Positions 9,249 through 16,931 of a stretch of DNA of 58,878 bases are shown piece by piece. How positions within the stretch are numbered: position 1 is the first letter of the stretch; every line of letters starts with the position of its first letter. Position numbers and translations under genes: made by a program. The notes beneath the pieces were generated by a model, which saw nothing but the letters and a program-made list of their open reading frames with translations, did not search any database and was not told the origin of the DNA. The stretch is from Nocardia sp. CNY236 (GTDB lineage: Bacteria > Actinomycetota > Actinomycetes > Mycobacteriales > Mycobacteriaceae): the NCBI RefSeq assembly GCF_000482385.1, contig NZ_AXVD01000032.1, positions 1 to 58,878 of the forward strand. Direction: 5' to 3'.

Positions 9249-9779
9249 ATGTATATGAACGGACTCATATCGGCGCCACAGCACCTACGCGGGCGACCGA
9301 TGTCCACCGTTCCTCTACCGGAACCCGCACAGCTGTTTCCGGCGATCTCCGGTCGCACCACCAGCGCCTTACCGCTGGTCGGGTGGGCGCGCGAACTCGG
9401 CGACCTGCACGCCGAACTGTTACCGCCGCAGCTCGATCAGGCGACGCAGTCACGCACCGTCGACTGCGAGCACATTCGGTCACTGATCGACAAGGTCGTC
9501 GACGAGATCGATGCGTGGGCCGCACACAATATTCCACGCACGAAAAGCGCCCGCAAACATACGCACTCGCTGGGCGAGGTGATCAGCCATATCGCCAAGA
9601 CCTACGCCGAGGCCTGGTGGACGGTACTGCATTCGACGGATGTCGAACTGCGCCATCGGGCGTGGTCACATCTCGGTGAAGCACGCGAGGGCTATGCGGA
9701 CATGGTCGATGAAATCCGCGCGCGGCAACTCCAACTACCGCTCGGGGCCAGCGGGATTCGTCGAGGTCGAGTCGGATGA
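9249..9779 (+). CDS. DUF4254-like small protein
   Basis: A 176-residue protein starting MYMNGLISAP, 11 bases after ptsI. An internal ATG at 9300 (MSTVPLPEPAQL) could also be the start. Its core has DLHAELLPP, VVDEIDAWAAHNIPR, HTHSLGEVISHIAKTYAEAW and HLGEAREGYADMVDEI, which I recognise as the pattern of DUF4254 proteins found almost only in Nocardia and Rhodococcus, where paralogues are numerous. It looks all-helical and cytosolic with no signal peptide. The tight linkage to ptsI suggests co-transcription; a role in PTS control is conjecture. Confidence 0.6.
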   Translation: MYMNGLISAPQHLRGRPMSTVPLPEPAQLFPAISGRTTSALPLVGWARELGDLHAELLPPQLDQATQSRTVDCEHIRSLIDKVVDEIDAWAAHNIPRTKSARKHTHSLGEVISHIAKTYAEAWWTVLHSTDVELRHRAWSHLGEAREGYADMVDEIRARQLQLPLGASGIRRGRVG

Positions 9780-9810
9780 CCTGAGGCACCGCTCCAGAGC
9801 GCTGGCCCGC

Positions 9811-9849
9811 GGATCGAACCCCGCGGATCGAACCCCGCGGATCGAACGC
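9811..9849. repeat. 14-bp tandem repeat, nearly three copies
   Basis: GGATCGAACCCCGC is found at 9811-9824 and 9825-9838, with a partial copy GGATCGAACGC at 9839-9849. It lies just after the DUF4254-like gene. It is probably a slippage product. Confidence 0.8.
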
Positions 9850-10059
9850 AGCCCTGTCGAGGTGCAGCGCCGAGGGACAGGTGACCGGGTGGTCGCGACA
9901 CCGCCGCGGGTCACTGTGGAGAGGCCGACCCGGGGTGCACAGGCCCGGCACTACCGCCGGTCGGTTTCCCCGAGCCGCCTCTCGAAGACCCGGAGCCCCT
10001 CATTGCACACCGGGTTCTCCCCCCGGGGCGCGGTGAACCCCGGGGTCATCTCATGTGAC

Positions 10060-10090
10060 CGCCCCTGGAGGATCGCATCTCACAGGGGCG
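10060..10090 (-). terminator. Hairpin after mtlA
   Basis: CGCCCCTG (10060-10067) pairs with CAGGGGCG (10083-10090), 8 bases past the mtlA stop codon on the minus strand. It has no clear U tract. It is a plausible end for the mtlA transcript. Confidence 0.4.
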
Positions 10091-10098
10091 AGTGCACG

Positions 10099-12069
10099 TC
10101 AGTTGTGGCTGGTGATGTGGAAAATTGCCGCGATCTCGTCGGGAGTTCGCGCCGCACGCAGGCGCGCAACGTGATCCTCGTCCACGAAGACTTGGCCGAT
10201 ACGGTTCAACAGAGCCAGATGATCACCTCCGGCTCCGGCGATTCCGATGACGAACTCGACCGACGTGCCGTTCCAGTCGATGGGGTCCGGATAGCGCACA
10301 ACCGAGATCGCGGTCCGACGAATCATAGTTTTCGCTGCATTCGTGCCGTGTGGAATCGCGAGACCATTGCCCATGTACGTGGATACCGACCGCTCTCGCT
10401 CGTGCATGGAGTCGACATACGATGCGTCGACCGCGCCTGCGTCGACCAAGAGTTCACCAGCCTCGGTGATCGCCTCGGCCCTCGTGGCAGCCCGACCTGA
10501 AAGCACAATCGAGTGAGGTGAGAGCACACCGTTCCCCCCGATCTGGCTGCCGGCGACCGCCTCACCCTCTGCGGGGGAGTCGTCGCCCTGCGCGAGCAGG
10601 CCGACGATTTCGTCGTATGCCGGACTGTTCATGAAGTCGTCGACGAAAACATGACGAGCCGAAGGCGTTCGCGCCCGGGCTCGTTCGGCCAAGTTCCGGT
10701 GGGTGACCACGACATCGTAGCTGTCGGTGAGATTCGAGATTGCTTGGTTGACCACACTGACCTCGGAAAATCCTGCACGCCGGATCCGCCTACGGAGCAT
10801 GGAGGCCCCCATGGCCGAGGACCCCATGCCAGCATCACAGGCGAAAACGATGCGGGACACCGCTGGCTTGGTGACCACATCGGTGGAAGCGAGCGCGACG
10901 GAGGCAATGGATCGCCCGCCTTTCATCACCTCCATGGCGGCAGTGGCCTCGGCGAGGTCGGGCTCGCCGGTCACTCGCTCGGCCTTCAGCAGCACAACTG
11001 CGACCATGAAGGTCACGGTGGCCGAAGCGATGACCGAGAGGACGACTCCGAGGTAGCTGTCACTGGCGGTCTGCGCGAGCACCGCGATGATCGATCCGGG
11101 CGCTGCGGGCGCGCGGAGCCCGGAGTCGAACAGCACGTTGATGAAGACACCGGTCATCCCACCGGCGATGACGGCCAGGATCAACCTCGGCTTCATCAGC
11201 ACGTAGGGGAAGTAGATCTCGTGAATGCCACCGAACAAGTGGATGATCGCAGCGCCGGGAGCCGACATTTTCGCCGCACCCCGACCGAACACCGCAAAAG
11301 CCAACACCAGGCCCAATCCCGGACCTGGGTTGGCTTCCAACAGAAACAGAATCGACTGGCCGCTCTCACTGGCCTGGCTGGTACCCAACGGCGTGAGGAT
11401 GCCGTGATTGATAGCGTTGTTGAGAAACAGCACCTTCGCGGGTTCGATGAACACCGAGGTCAGCGGCAGCAGGCTGTGGCTCACCAGGAAATCCACGACA
11501 TTGCTGGCGAACCGGCTGAATGCGGATACCACCGGACCGATACCGAAGAAGCCGATTACAGCCAAGGCCCCGCCGCCGATCCCTGCCGAGAAGTTGTTCA
11601 CCAACATCTCGAAACCGGGACGGATCCTACCGTGCCACAACGCATCCAGCTTCTCGATGACCCAGCCACCGAACGGACCGATGATCATCGCACCGAGGAA
11701 CATCGGCACATCTGCGCCTGCGATCACACCCATGGTGGCGATCGCACCCACGACCGCGCCGCGCGTGCCGTAGACGATGCGACCACCGGTCGCCCCGATG
11801 AGGATCGGCAAAAGGTAGGTGATCATCGGCGCGACGATGCCGCCCGAGTCGTAGTCGCCCCACCCGCCGATCCGGGCGACCCAACTGTCGCCAGCCCATC
11901 GATCGGTCGAGGCCGTGATCCAGCCCTTCTCGATGAACAACGCCGTGAGTAGTCCCCAGGCGATGAAGGCGCCGATGTTCGGCATGACCATGTTCGACAG
12001 GAACGTGCCGAATCTCTGCACACGCGCCCGGGCAGCACCGACCCGGGACTCCGCTGGGGTGATCGTCAT
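10099..12069 (-). CDS. mtlA: PTS mannitol-type transporter, fused EIICBA
   Basis: A 656-residue membrane permease that imports and phosphorylates a hexitol. EIIC is about residues 1-350 (SNMVMPNIGAFIAWGLLTAL, HLFGGIHEIYFPYVLMKPRL); EIIB is about 390-480 with phospho-cysteine in VFACDAGMGSSAMG; EIIA is about 510-655 with phospho-histidine in MGNGLAIPHGTN. The start is ATG 12069 (MTITPAESRV), preceded by AGGAA; longer upstream frames add unrelated residues. It is divergent from a zinc-dependent dehydrogenase that likely oxidises the product. Mannitol specificity is the family default; another hexitol is possible. Confidence 0.9.
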   Translation of the reverse strand: MTITPAESRVGAARARVQRFGTFLSNMVMPNIGAFIAWGLLTALFIEKGWITASTDRWAGDSWVARIGGWGDYDSGGIVAPMITYLLPILIGATGGRIVYGTRGAVVGAIATMGVIAGADVPMFLGAMIIGPFGGWVIEKLDALWHGRIRPGFEMLVNNFSAGIGGGALAVIGFFGIGPVVSAFSRFASNVVDFLVSHSLLPLTSVFIEPAKVLFLNNAINHGILTPLGTSQASESGQSILFLLEANPGPGLGLVLAFAVFGRGAAKMSAPGAAIIHLFGGIHEIYFPYVLMKPRLILAVIAGGMTGVFINVLFDSGLRAPAAPGSIIAVLAQTASDSYLGVVLSVIASATVTFMVAVVLLKAERVTGEPDLAEATAAMEVMKGGRSIASVALASTDVVTKPAVSRIVFACDAGMGSSAMGASMLRRRIRRAGFSEVSVVNQAISNLTDSYDVVVTHRNLAERARARTPSARHVFVDDFMNSPAYDEIVGLLAQGDDSPAEGEAVAGSQIGGNGVLSPHSIVLSGRAATRAEAITEAGELLVDAGAVDASYVDSMHERERSVSTYMGNGLAIPHGTNAAKTMIRRTAISVVRYPDPIDWNGTSVEFVIGIAGAGGDHLALLNRIGQVFVDEDHVARLRAARTPDEIAAIFHITSHN

Positions 12070-12139
12070 CTCGTTTCCTAGCCGCAGCTTGACAAGCCAT
12101 GTGGTGTGAGCCACTTCGTAGGCTGTAGTAGACCGCATA

Positions 12140-12167
12140 ATCGGGCAAGCTGACAAGCGATCGGGCA
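12140..12167. promoter_or_regulatory. Possible operator, 8-bp direct repeats two helical turns apart
   Basis: ATCGGGCA occurs at 12140-12147 and 12160-12167, exactly 20 bases apart, in the 203-base gap between divergent mtlA and the zinc dehydrogenase. The spacing would put both on one DNA face. No regulator for this locus is identified in the window, so this is tentative. Confidence 0.35.
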
Positions 12168-12272
12168 TAAACGGGTACCCAATCATGTGGATTCGCGCCC
12201 GAATCGCCGCTACGGTAGACCGAAGCGAACATCGCCCACCAGGCGATACCACGGCGGAAGGAACACCGATCC

Positions 12273-13331
12273 ATGAAGGCGCTGCGCTACTACGCACCCG
12301 AGGATGTCCGCTTGGAGGAGATCCCCGAGCCGGAGTGCGGTCCGGATGAGATCAAGCTCCGAGTCCGCAACTGTTCGACCTGCGGAACGGACGTCAAGAT
12401 CTTCTACAACGGCCACCAGAACCTCACTCCGCCACGCACCATCGGTCACGAAATCACCGGGGAGGTCGTCGAGATCGGCTCGTCGGCAGCCGAGCCGTAC
12501 CGAACGACTTGGCAGGTCGGCGACCGCGCACAGGTCATTGCGGCGGTGCCGTGCGGCCACTGCCACGAATGCGCGAAGGGCTGGATGGCGGTCTGCCAGA
12601 ATCAGACATCGGTGGGGTACCAGTACGACGGCGGGTTCGCCGAATACATCGTGGTGCCCCACCAGGTGTTGCGGGTCGGCGGCTTGAATCGAATCCCCGA
12701 CAACGTCGGATACGACGAGGCCTCCGCGGCGGAGCCACTCGCCTGTGCGATCAACGCCCAAGAGCTCCTCGGGATCGAGGAGGGGGACACGGTGGTCGTC
12801 TTCGGCGCCGGACCGATCGGATGCATGCACGTTCGCGTGGCACGCGGGGTACACCGTTGCGGCCAGGTCTTTCTCGTCGACGTCAACGCCGAACGCCTCG
12901 AGTTGTCGGCGAAAGTGGTTCAGCCCGACGTGATGATAGATGCCGCCGAAGTCGACGTCGTGGAGCGAGTCATGGAGCTGACCGGTGGTCGCGGGGCCGA
13001 CGTGGTGATCACCGCGACCGCGGCCAACATCACCCAGGAACAGGCCATAGCCATGGCTGCACGCAATGGTCGCATCTCGTTCTTCGGAGGGCTACCGAAA
13101 GCCAACCCGGTCATCAGCTGTGATTCCAACGTGGTGCACTACCGTCAGCTGCACATCCATGGGGCCAACGGGTCTGCGCCCGAACACAACAAGCGCGCCC
13201 TCGAATACATCTCGACAGGGCAGGTGCCCGTCGAAGACCTCATCACCCATCGCATCGGCCTCGACAGCGTGCTGGATGCCTTCTCGATCGTGAAGAACGG
13301 CAGGTCCATCAAAGTCACCATCGAGCCGTGA
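12273..13331 (+). CDS. Zinc-dependent medium-chain dehydrogenase (polyol or polyol-phosphate dehydrogenase)
   Basis: A 352-residue MDR protein. Catalytic zinc ligands are in NCSTCGTD and TIGHEITGEVVEIG; the structural zinc loop is CGHCHECAKGWMAVC (about residues 93-107); the cofactor fold is VVVFGAGPIGCMHVRVA with LVDVNAERL. GGAAGGA precedes the ATG. It is transcribed divergently from mtlA, so it most likely oxidises the phosphorylated hexitol delivered by the PTS, in the way GatD oxidises galactitol 1-phosphate. This replaces the long-chain MtlD usually found with mtlA. The substrate is inferred from context. Confidence 0.8.
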   Translation: MKALRYYAPEDVRLEEIPEPECGPDEIKLRVRNCSTCGTDVKIFYNGHQNLTPPRTIGHEITGEVVEIGSSAAEPYRTTWQVGDRAQVIAAVPCGHCHECAKGWMAVCQNQTSVGYQYDGGFAEYIVVPHQVLRVGGLNRIPDNVGYDEASAAEPLACAINAQELLGIEEGDTVVVFGAGPIGCMHVRVARGVHRCGQVFLVDVNAERLELSAKVVQPDVMIDAAEVDVVERVMELTGGRGADVVITATAANITQEQAIAMAARNGRISFFGGLPKANPVISCDSNVVHYRQLHIHGANGSAPEHNKRALEYISTGQVPVEDLITHRIGLDSVLDAFSIVKNGRSIKVTIEP

Positions 13332-13412
13332 CCGAAGTCCCCGAGCCCCGCCGCCGCGGTGGCGGTCGAACAGCTCGGTCGTGACGCCGTCAGGACAGCG
13401 AACGCCCCGACC

Positions 13413-13773
13413 TCACCAGCTGGCGCCTACTTCCTGAGCACGAGCAACGAGGCCGGGAAGCTCGGCCATCTCTGTGAAGACGACCGTGTCGGGCCCCGCC
13501 AACCAGCCCTCGGGCGTCAGCCCTCCCGCGAAGCCGAACGCGCGCATGCCCGCGGCGCGGGCGGCTGCTACCCCGTACTGGCTGTCCTCGACGACCACGC
13601 ATCGGCTGGGGTCGACCTCCATCCGAGAGGCGGCATGCAGGAAGAGATCTGGTGCCGGTTTACTCGTCGTAGAGGAGCTGAAACTCCGACTCATCCACCC
13701 GAACTGCGAGGCGTTCACTGTCCAGCAGTACGCCGTCGCAGTCGAAGATGACAAGGTCGATCGAATCCGTCAT
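13413..13773 (-). pseudogene. HAD-family phosphatase with internal deletion and frameshift
   Basis: Reading from ATG 13773 the protein begins [20 protein letters not shown], a perfect HAD motif I, runs through [11 protein letters not shown] and stops at a TAA near 13659. The second half resumes in another frame: [18 protein letters not shown] (motif III Lys) and [19 protein letters not shown] (motif IV), ending at 13413. The cap domain and motif II, roughly 100 residues, are missing. The pieces are colinear and adjacent, so one gene suffered a deletion. An intact relative would dephosphorylate a sugar or polyol phosphate, fitting the PTS context. Confidence 0.85.
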
Positions 13774-13861
13774 TGCGCGCAGTGTAGCGAAGCATCCACG
13801 CCCCTGGGACACCATGGCAGCGCCCAGGGAGACCTCGGTGCTTTGCAGACGGCAGCGACCC

Positions 13862-14413
13862 TTATCGTGAGGCGCTTTCGGGTTGTAGATGTGCGAGCAG
13901 AAGTTTGATCAGCAGCACGGGAACGAACCACACGATCGCCGCAGGGACGTCTGCCACAGTCAGGATGACGGTCGAGGCCACGGTGGTCACCGTGAATCCT
14001 GCCGGCCGCCGTAGCGATGGTGGCGCGACAAGCACGACAACAGCGCCCACAAGCACGGTCAGATACGTGGCCAGCGCTGTCCACCAACCGAACCCGGGGA
14101 CTGTCCACGCCACCACGAATGGTTGGATGTGCAGGGCAACGAACACGAAATGGTGCCGAGAGGTCTGTCCAGGGCGGTACCACCAACGCTTGGCCGCATC
14201 CATCGCATTCGTGGTCGCCCCGCCGAACAGATCGAAACCGACCAGGCCGAGTACGAGCAGTACCCAGGAGCTGTAACCCGCATGTGCGCCGGCGGCAACG
14301 GCAACCAGCGTTCCGGTCGTGGCCGCGCCGTAGCCGAGAAGTCGATCCGGGGTAGTCGCATCGGGGCCGATCAGGTTGGCGTCGACGCGCTGGAGTGCAG
14401 GGGAGATGTTCAC
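13862..14413 (-). CDS. Membrane protein of unknown function in a TetR operon
   Basis: A 183-residue protein starting at GTG 14413, which overlaps the stop of the upstream TetR gene (GTGA) and has AGGAG 5 bases before it. It has about five hydrophobic helices, including SSWVLLVLGLVGFDLFGG, ATYLTVLVGAVVVLVA and AIVWFVPVLLIKLLLA, with short polar loops such as DAAKRWWYRPGQTSRHH. I do not recognise the family. Translational coupling to the TetR gene suggests it is under the same control, perhaps as part of a drug or lipid response. Confidence 0.7.
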   Translation of the reverse strand: MNISPALQRVDANLIGPDATTPDRLLGYGAATTGTLVAVAAGAHAGYSSWVLLVLGLVGFDLFGGATTNAMDAAKRWWYRPGQTSRHHFVFVALHIQPFVVAWTVPGFGWWTALATYLTVLVGAVVVLVAPPSLRRPAGFTVTTVASTVILTVADVPAAIVWFVPVLLIKLLLAHLQPESASR

Positions 14414-15018
14414 GATTTCTCCTGAGAGCGAAGGCCGTTGAAACACACATCGATGATCGTGTCGGCCAGGTCGGAAACCGGCAGTGCTGGATCGATCAGC
14501 CACTGCAGCAGACATCCCTCGACGACACCCACGACGACAGTGGCGTAGGACTCGCCCAACTCCGCTCGAAGCGCGCCGTCGGTGGCGGCCTCGGCGAGGA
14601 GCGTGGCGATGGTGGAGCGATAGCGTGCGTAGACGCCGGCGATGTCCAGAGGCATCCCACTGCCACCGTCGCGGCCAACCGTCCACAGGTCCAGCAGAAT
14701 CCGTGACAATTCGGGCTCGCTGGTCAGCATCGAGAGCATGGCACGGATGAGGTGTTCGAGGCGATCGAGTGCCGGCTCGTGGCCATTCGAGGCGCGGTGC
14801 AATCCGGTTGCAGAACGCTCGGCGAACTCGTCGAACGCGGCCCGTAGTAGAGCCTCTCGACTGTCGAACGCCAGGTACACACTACCTTTGGCGATACCCG
14901 CCTCTATAGCGACATCCTCGATCCGGCTGGCCGCGAACCCCTTACGCGCGAACACTCGAACAGCTGCACCGAGTATCTCCGCTCGCCGTGCTTCGGAATC
15001 GACTCTCCGCGGTGACAT
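14410..15018 (-). CDS. TetR/AcrR family transcriptional regulator
   Basis: A 202-residue repressor. The HTH is EILGAAVRVFARKGFAASRI then VAIEAGIAKGSVYLAFDSRE (about residues 14-60). The C-terminal region has CLLQWLIDPALPVSDLADT, a TetR_C pattern. ATG 15018 follows GAGGAGG; an adjacent upstream GTG is a less likely start. A perfect 34-bp palindrome sits just upstream and is the obvious autoregulatory operator. It is coupled to the membrane gene at 13862 by a 4-base overlap. Confidence 0.85.
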   Translation of the reverse strand: MSPRRVDSEARRAEILGAAVRVFARKGFAASRIEDVAIEAGIAKGSVYLAFDSREALLRAAFDEFAERSATGLHRASNGHEPALDRLEHLIRAMLSMLTSEPELSRILLDLWTVGRDGGSGMPLDIAGVYARYRSTIATLLAEAATDGALRAELGESYATVVVGVVEGCLLQWLIDPALPVSDLADTIIDVCFNGLRSQEKS

Positions 15019-15027
15019 CACAACCTC

Positions 15028-15061
15028 CTCAATAATGACTGACTAGTCAGTCATTATTGAG
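15028..15061. promoter_or_regulatory. Perfect 34-bp palindrome, probable TetR operator
   Basis: The half-site AATGACTGACT (15034-15044) is mirrored exactly by AGTCAGTCATT (15045-15055), and symmetry extends outward without mismatch to 15028 and 15061. It lies immediately upstream of the TetR ribosome site. AATGACTGACTAGTCAGTCA resembles known TetR operators. An IS-derived fragment begins close by, so the gene once controlled from its other side may have been displaced. Confidence 0.8.
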
Positions 15062-15175
15062 CATCGACGCGCACCGGTCAATGCCTCCTGAACGTGTGTG
15101 GACCAGCGGTGATGGCGGGCTGTCGGTGTCTGGTGCAACTATCTCGATTGGTGTCCAGTTCACTATGGCGGGACA

Positions 15176-15322
15176 TCGGCTGGTGTGGAGCCGGTGTGCG
15201 GCGTCACGGTCCACGATCGAGGCCGCGGTGACCACAACGACCAGCAGCAGGCCGTTGGTGTCGGTGGCGATGTGGCGTTTGCGGCCCTTATCTTGAGCTT
15301 TCTGATCTTGTGGCTGTCTGAA
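15176..15322 (-). pseudogene. IS5-family transposase fragment
   Basis: In the minus-strand frame this stretch encodes KGRKRHIATDTNGLLLVVVV followed by TAASIVDRDAAHRL. That is the conserved GRKRHIxxDTxGLLL-TAA-DRD block of IS5/IS112-type DDE transposases. Only about 50 residues remain, with neither start nor remaining catalytic residues. Its upstream end is fused to the tail of the MMPL remnant, overlapping it in another frame. Confidence 0.75.
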
Positions 15323-15847
15323 CTGCGGTGATGTGCCGTGTGCGGCCGTCACCATCGGAGTCGCTGATGCCGATCCTGCGGTGCAGAGCACGCAAGGGTC
15401 CGGGAGCCCACCAGTTGAACCGACCGGCCAGTCGCATGAAGGCGGGCACGAGTGCCCCCCGGACCAGGAACGCATCCATGAGGATCGCCAACGCCAGACC
15501 GACACCGATAGCCTTCAGATAGACGATGCCGGAGATAATGAACCCGAGGAAGACCACGGCCAGGAGGATCGCGGCTGCGGTCACCAGACGGCCAATCCGC
15601 TCCAGTCCACGGGCCACGGCGAGGGTGTTGTCGCCGGTGCGGTCGTACTCCTCCTTGATCCTGGAAAGAATGAACACCTCGTAGTCCATGGACAGACCGA
15701 ACGCGATGCAGAAGAGCAGGATCGGCACCGTCCAGGTGATGGTGCCCGTGGCCTCGAACTCGCCGACGATCCCCTCGAGGTGACCGTCCTGAAAACCCCA
15801 GACGAGTGCGCCGAAGGTAGCACTGAGACTCAGGCAATTGAGCACAA
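15288..15847 (-). pseudogene. MMPL/RND transporter, C-terminal remnant
   Basis: About 186 residues from the end of an MMPL-family exporter: CIAFGLSMDYEVFILSRI, KEEYDRTGDNTLAVARGLE, RLVTAAAILLAVVFLGFII and FNWWAPGPLRALHRRIG. MMPL proteins are usually 700 residues or more with 11-12 membrane helices, so only the last helices are left. The upstream boundary coincides exactly with the end of an IS element at 15848, and the other side of that element does not continue the gene. The tail reads into an IS5-type fragment. It cannot be functional. Confidence 0.88.
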
Positions 15848-16867
15848 TGAGCCATTCCGCGCAACGTTTTGATCACAAGCGGTGATCATGTGGTGCGGTC
15901 GTGTTCGCTGTGGAGCAGGACGAGTGCGGCGGCCACGATCTTGCCGATGCGCCATGGGTCGAGGCTGATGTTGCGCAGCGCCTTGAATGTGGTCTTGAGC
16001 AGGGAGTTTCCGCGTTCGCCGATGGCTCGCAGGCTGTTGTGGGCCTTGTTGAACTGCTGCTGGATGGCGGTGAGCCAGCTGTTCTTCGGTTTCTTGAACG
16101 CCACGGTGATGGTGCTGGACTCGCCTTCGTAGCCCAGATCGCCGAGGGGGCGCAGATCGGTGCCGGCCTCTCGCAGGCAGGGCAGGAGTTCGGGGTGGGT
16201 GCGTAGTGCGGTGGTGTCGTGCTCGCGGCCGGGTCGTACGGGCGAGGTCCAGATGGGCCAGCCGTCGCCGACGGTGATCACCTGGATGTTGCCGCCATGG
16301 TTGTCGTGCTTGGCCGACCACCAGAGATCCACGCCCGGTGTCGGTCCGGGGGTGCGGCACCGGTCGGTCTCGATCAGCGTGCCGTCGATGTTGACGTGGG
16401 AGTAGCCGGCGGCCTTGGCAGCGAGCAGGGCGCCGTGCAGGCTGGGTGCTTGCGCGGCGAGCACGTCGATGGCTTCGTGCAGGTAGTCGTAGCCGGTGGA
16501 CACGCTGATCTTGTTGTCGGCGGCGAGTTGCTTGATCCGGGTGCCGTCGTAGAACCAGCGCAGGGTCAGGATCGCCTGGTCACGGCAGGTCAGTGACCGG
16601 GTTCGGGCACGGGTGCCGCGGCGGGTGCGTTCGGCGTCCAGTAGCCCGGCCAGGCGGTTCACCGTCTCCTCGCGTACCGGCAGCACAGCGGTGTATGTGA
16701 CACTCATGTCGACGCAGGACCTCTATGAAGTTGATCTGTGGAAGGACCACTTCGTATCGAGGTTCTGCGTCTTCTCTTCGTACCGGACCTGATCTGGCGC
16801 GTCTCACGCCTTCCCGGCATTCCAGACAGCTACCGACTGCTACCACCCGCTTGCGCGGAATGGCTCA
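15848..16867 (-). mobile_element. IS5-family insertion sequence, complete, 17-bp terminal inverted repeats
   Basis: The element is 1,020 bp. TGAGCCATTCCGCGCAA at 15848-15864 is repeated inverted at 16851-16867, and one intact transposase gene lies between. The flanks (ACACAA on the left, GTGAAA on the right) show no target-site duplication. Together with the one-sided loss of the MMPL gene, this suggests a deletion or recombination after insertion. Confidence 0.85.
15886..16707 (-). CDS. IS5-family DDE transposase
   Basis: A 273-residue transposase. The N-terminal helix-turn-helix region has SLTCRDQAILTLRWFYDGT and KISVSTGYDYLHEAID (HTH_Tnp_4 style). The DDE_Tnp_4 catalytic domain includes VNIDGTLIETDRC, DLWWSAKHDNHGGNIQV, SPVRPGREHDTTALR, LGDLGYEG and ERGNSLLKTTFKAL, so the acidic triad appears complete. 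It fills the element bounded by the 17-bp inverted repeats and may still be mobile. Confidence 0.9.
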   Translation of the reverse strand: MSVTYTAVLPVREETVNRLAGLLDAERTRRGTRARTRSLTCRDQAILTLRWFYDGTRIKQLAADNKISVSTGYDYLHEAIDVLAAQAPSLHGALLAAKAAGYSHVNIDGTLIETDRCRTPGPTPGVDLWWSAKHDNHGGNIQVITVGDGWPIWTSPVRPGREHDTTALRTHPELLPCLREAGTDLRPLGDLGYEGESSTITVAFKKPKNSWLTAIQQQFNKAHNSLRAIGERGNSLLKTTFKALRNISLDPWRIGKIVAAALVLLHSEHDRTT

Positions 16868-16873
16868 GTGAAA

Positions 16874-16911
16874 CAGAGGTAGGCAGGTGAGGGGCCGCCT
16901 GCCTACCTCTG
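16874..16911 (-). terminator. Hairpin terminator of the DHA2 efflux gene
   Basis: CAGAGGTAGGCAGG (16874-16887) and CCTGCCTACCTCTG (16898-16911) form a perfect 14-bp stem with a 10-base loop. On the minus strand it is followed by TTTCAC. It lies 20 bases past the stop of the MFS gene and only 6 bases from the IS element end. Confidence 0.8.
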
Positions 16912-16931
16912 CGCTCGGGGGTGTGCACAGC

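Larger units (their letters stand above)
9780..10098. other. Intergenic stretch with repeats and hairpins
   Basis: About 319 bases between convergent genes. It holds the 14-bp tandem repeat at 9811-9849, two CCCCGGGG self-complementary blocks (10021-10028 and 10038-10045), and a terminator-like hairpin at 10060-10090. No gene is apparent. Confidence 0.5.

Noticed and set aside
10651..11952. Long plus-strand open frame of 433 codons
   Set aside because: Antisense to mtlA, with His/Asp/Arg-rich composition and no motifs.
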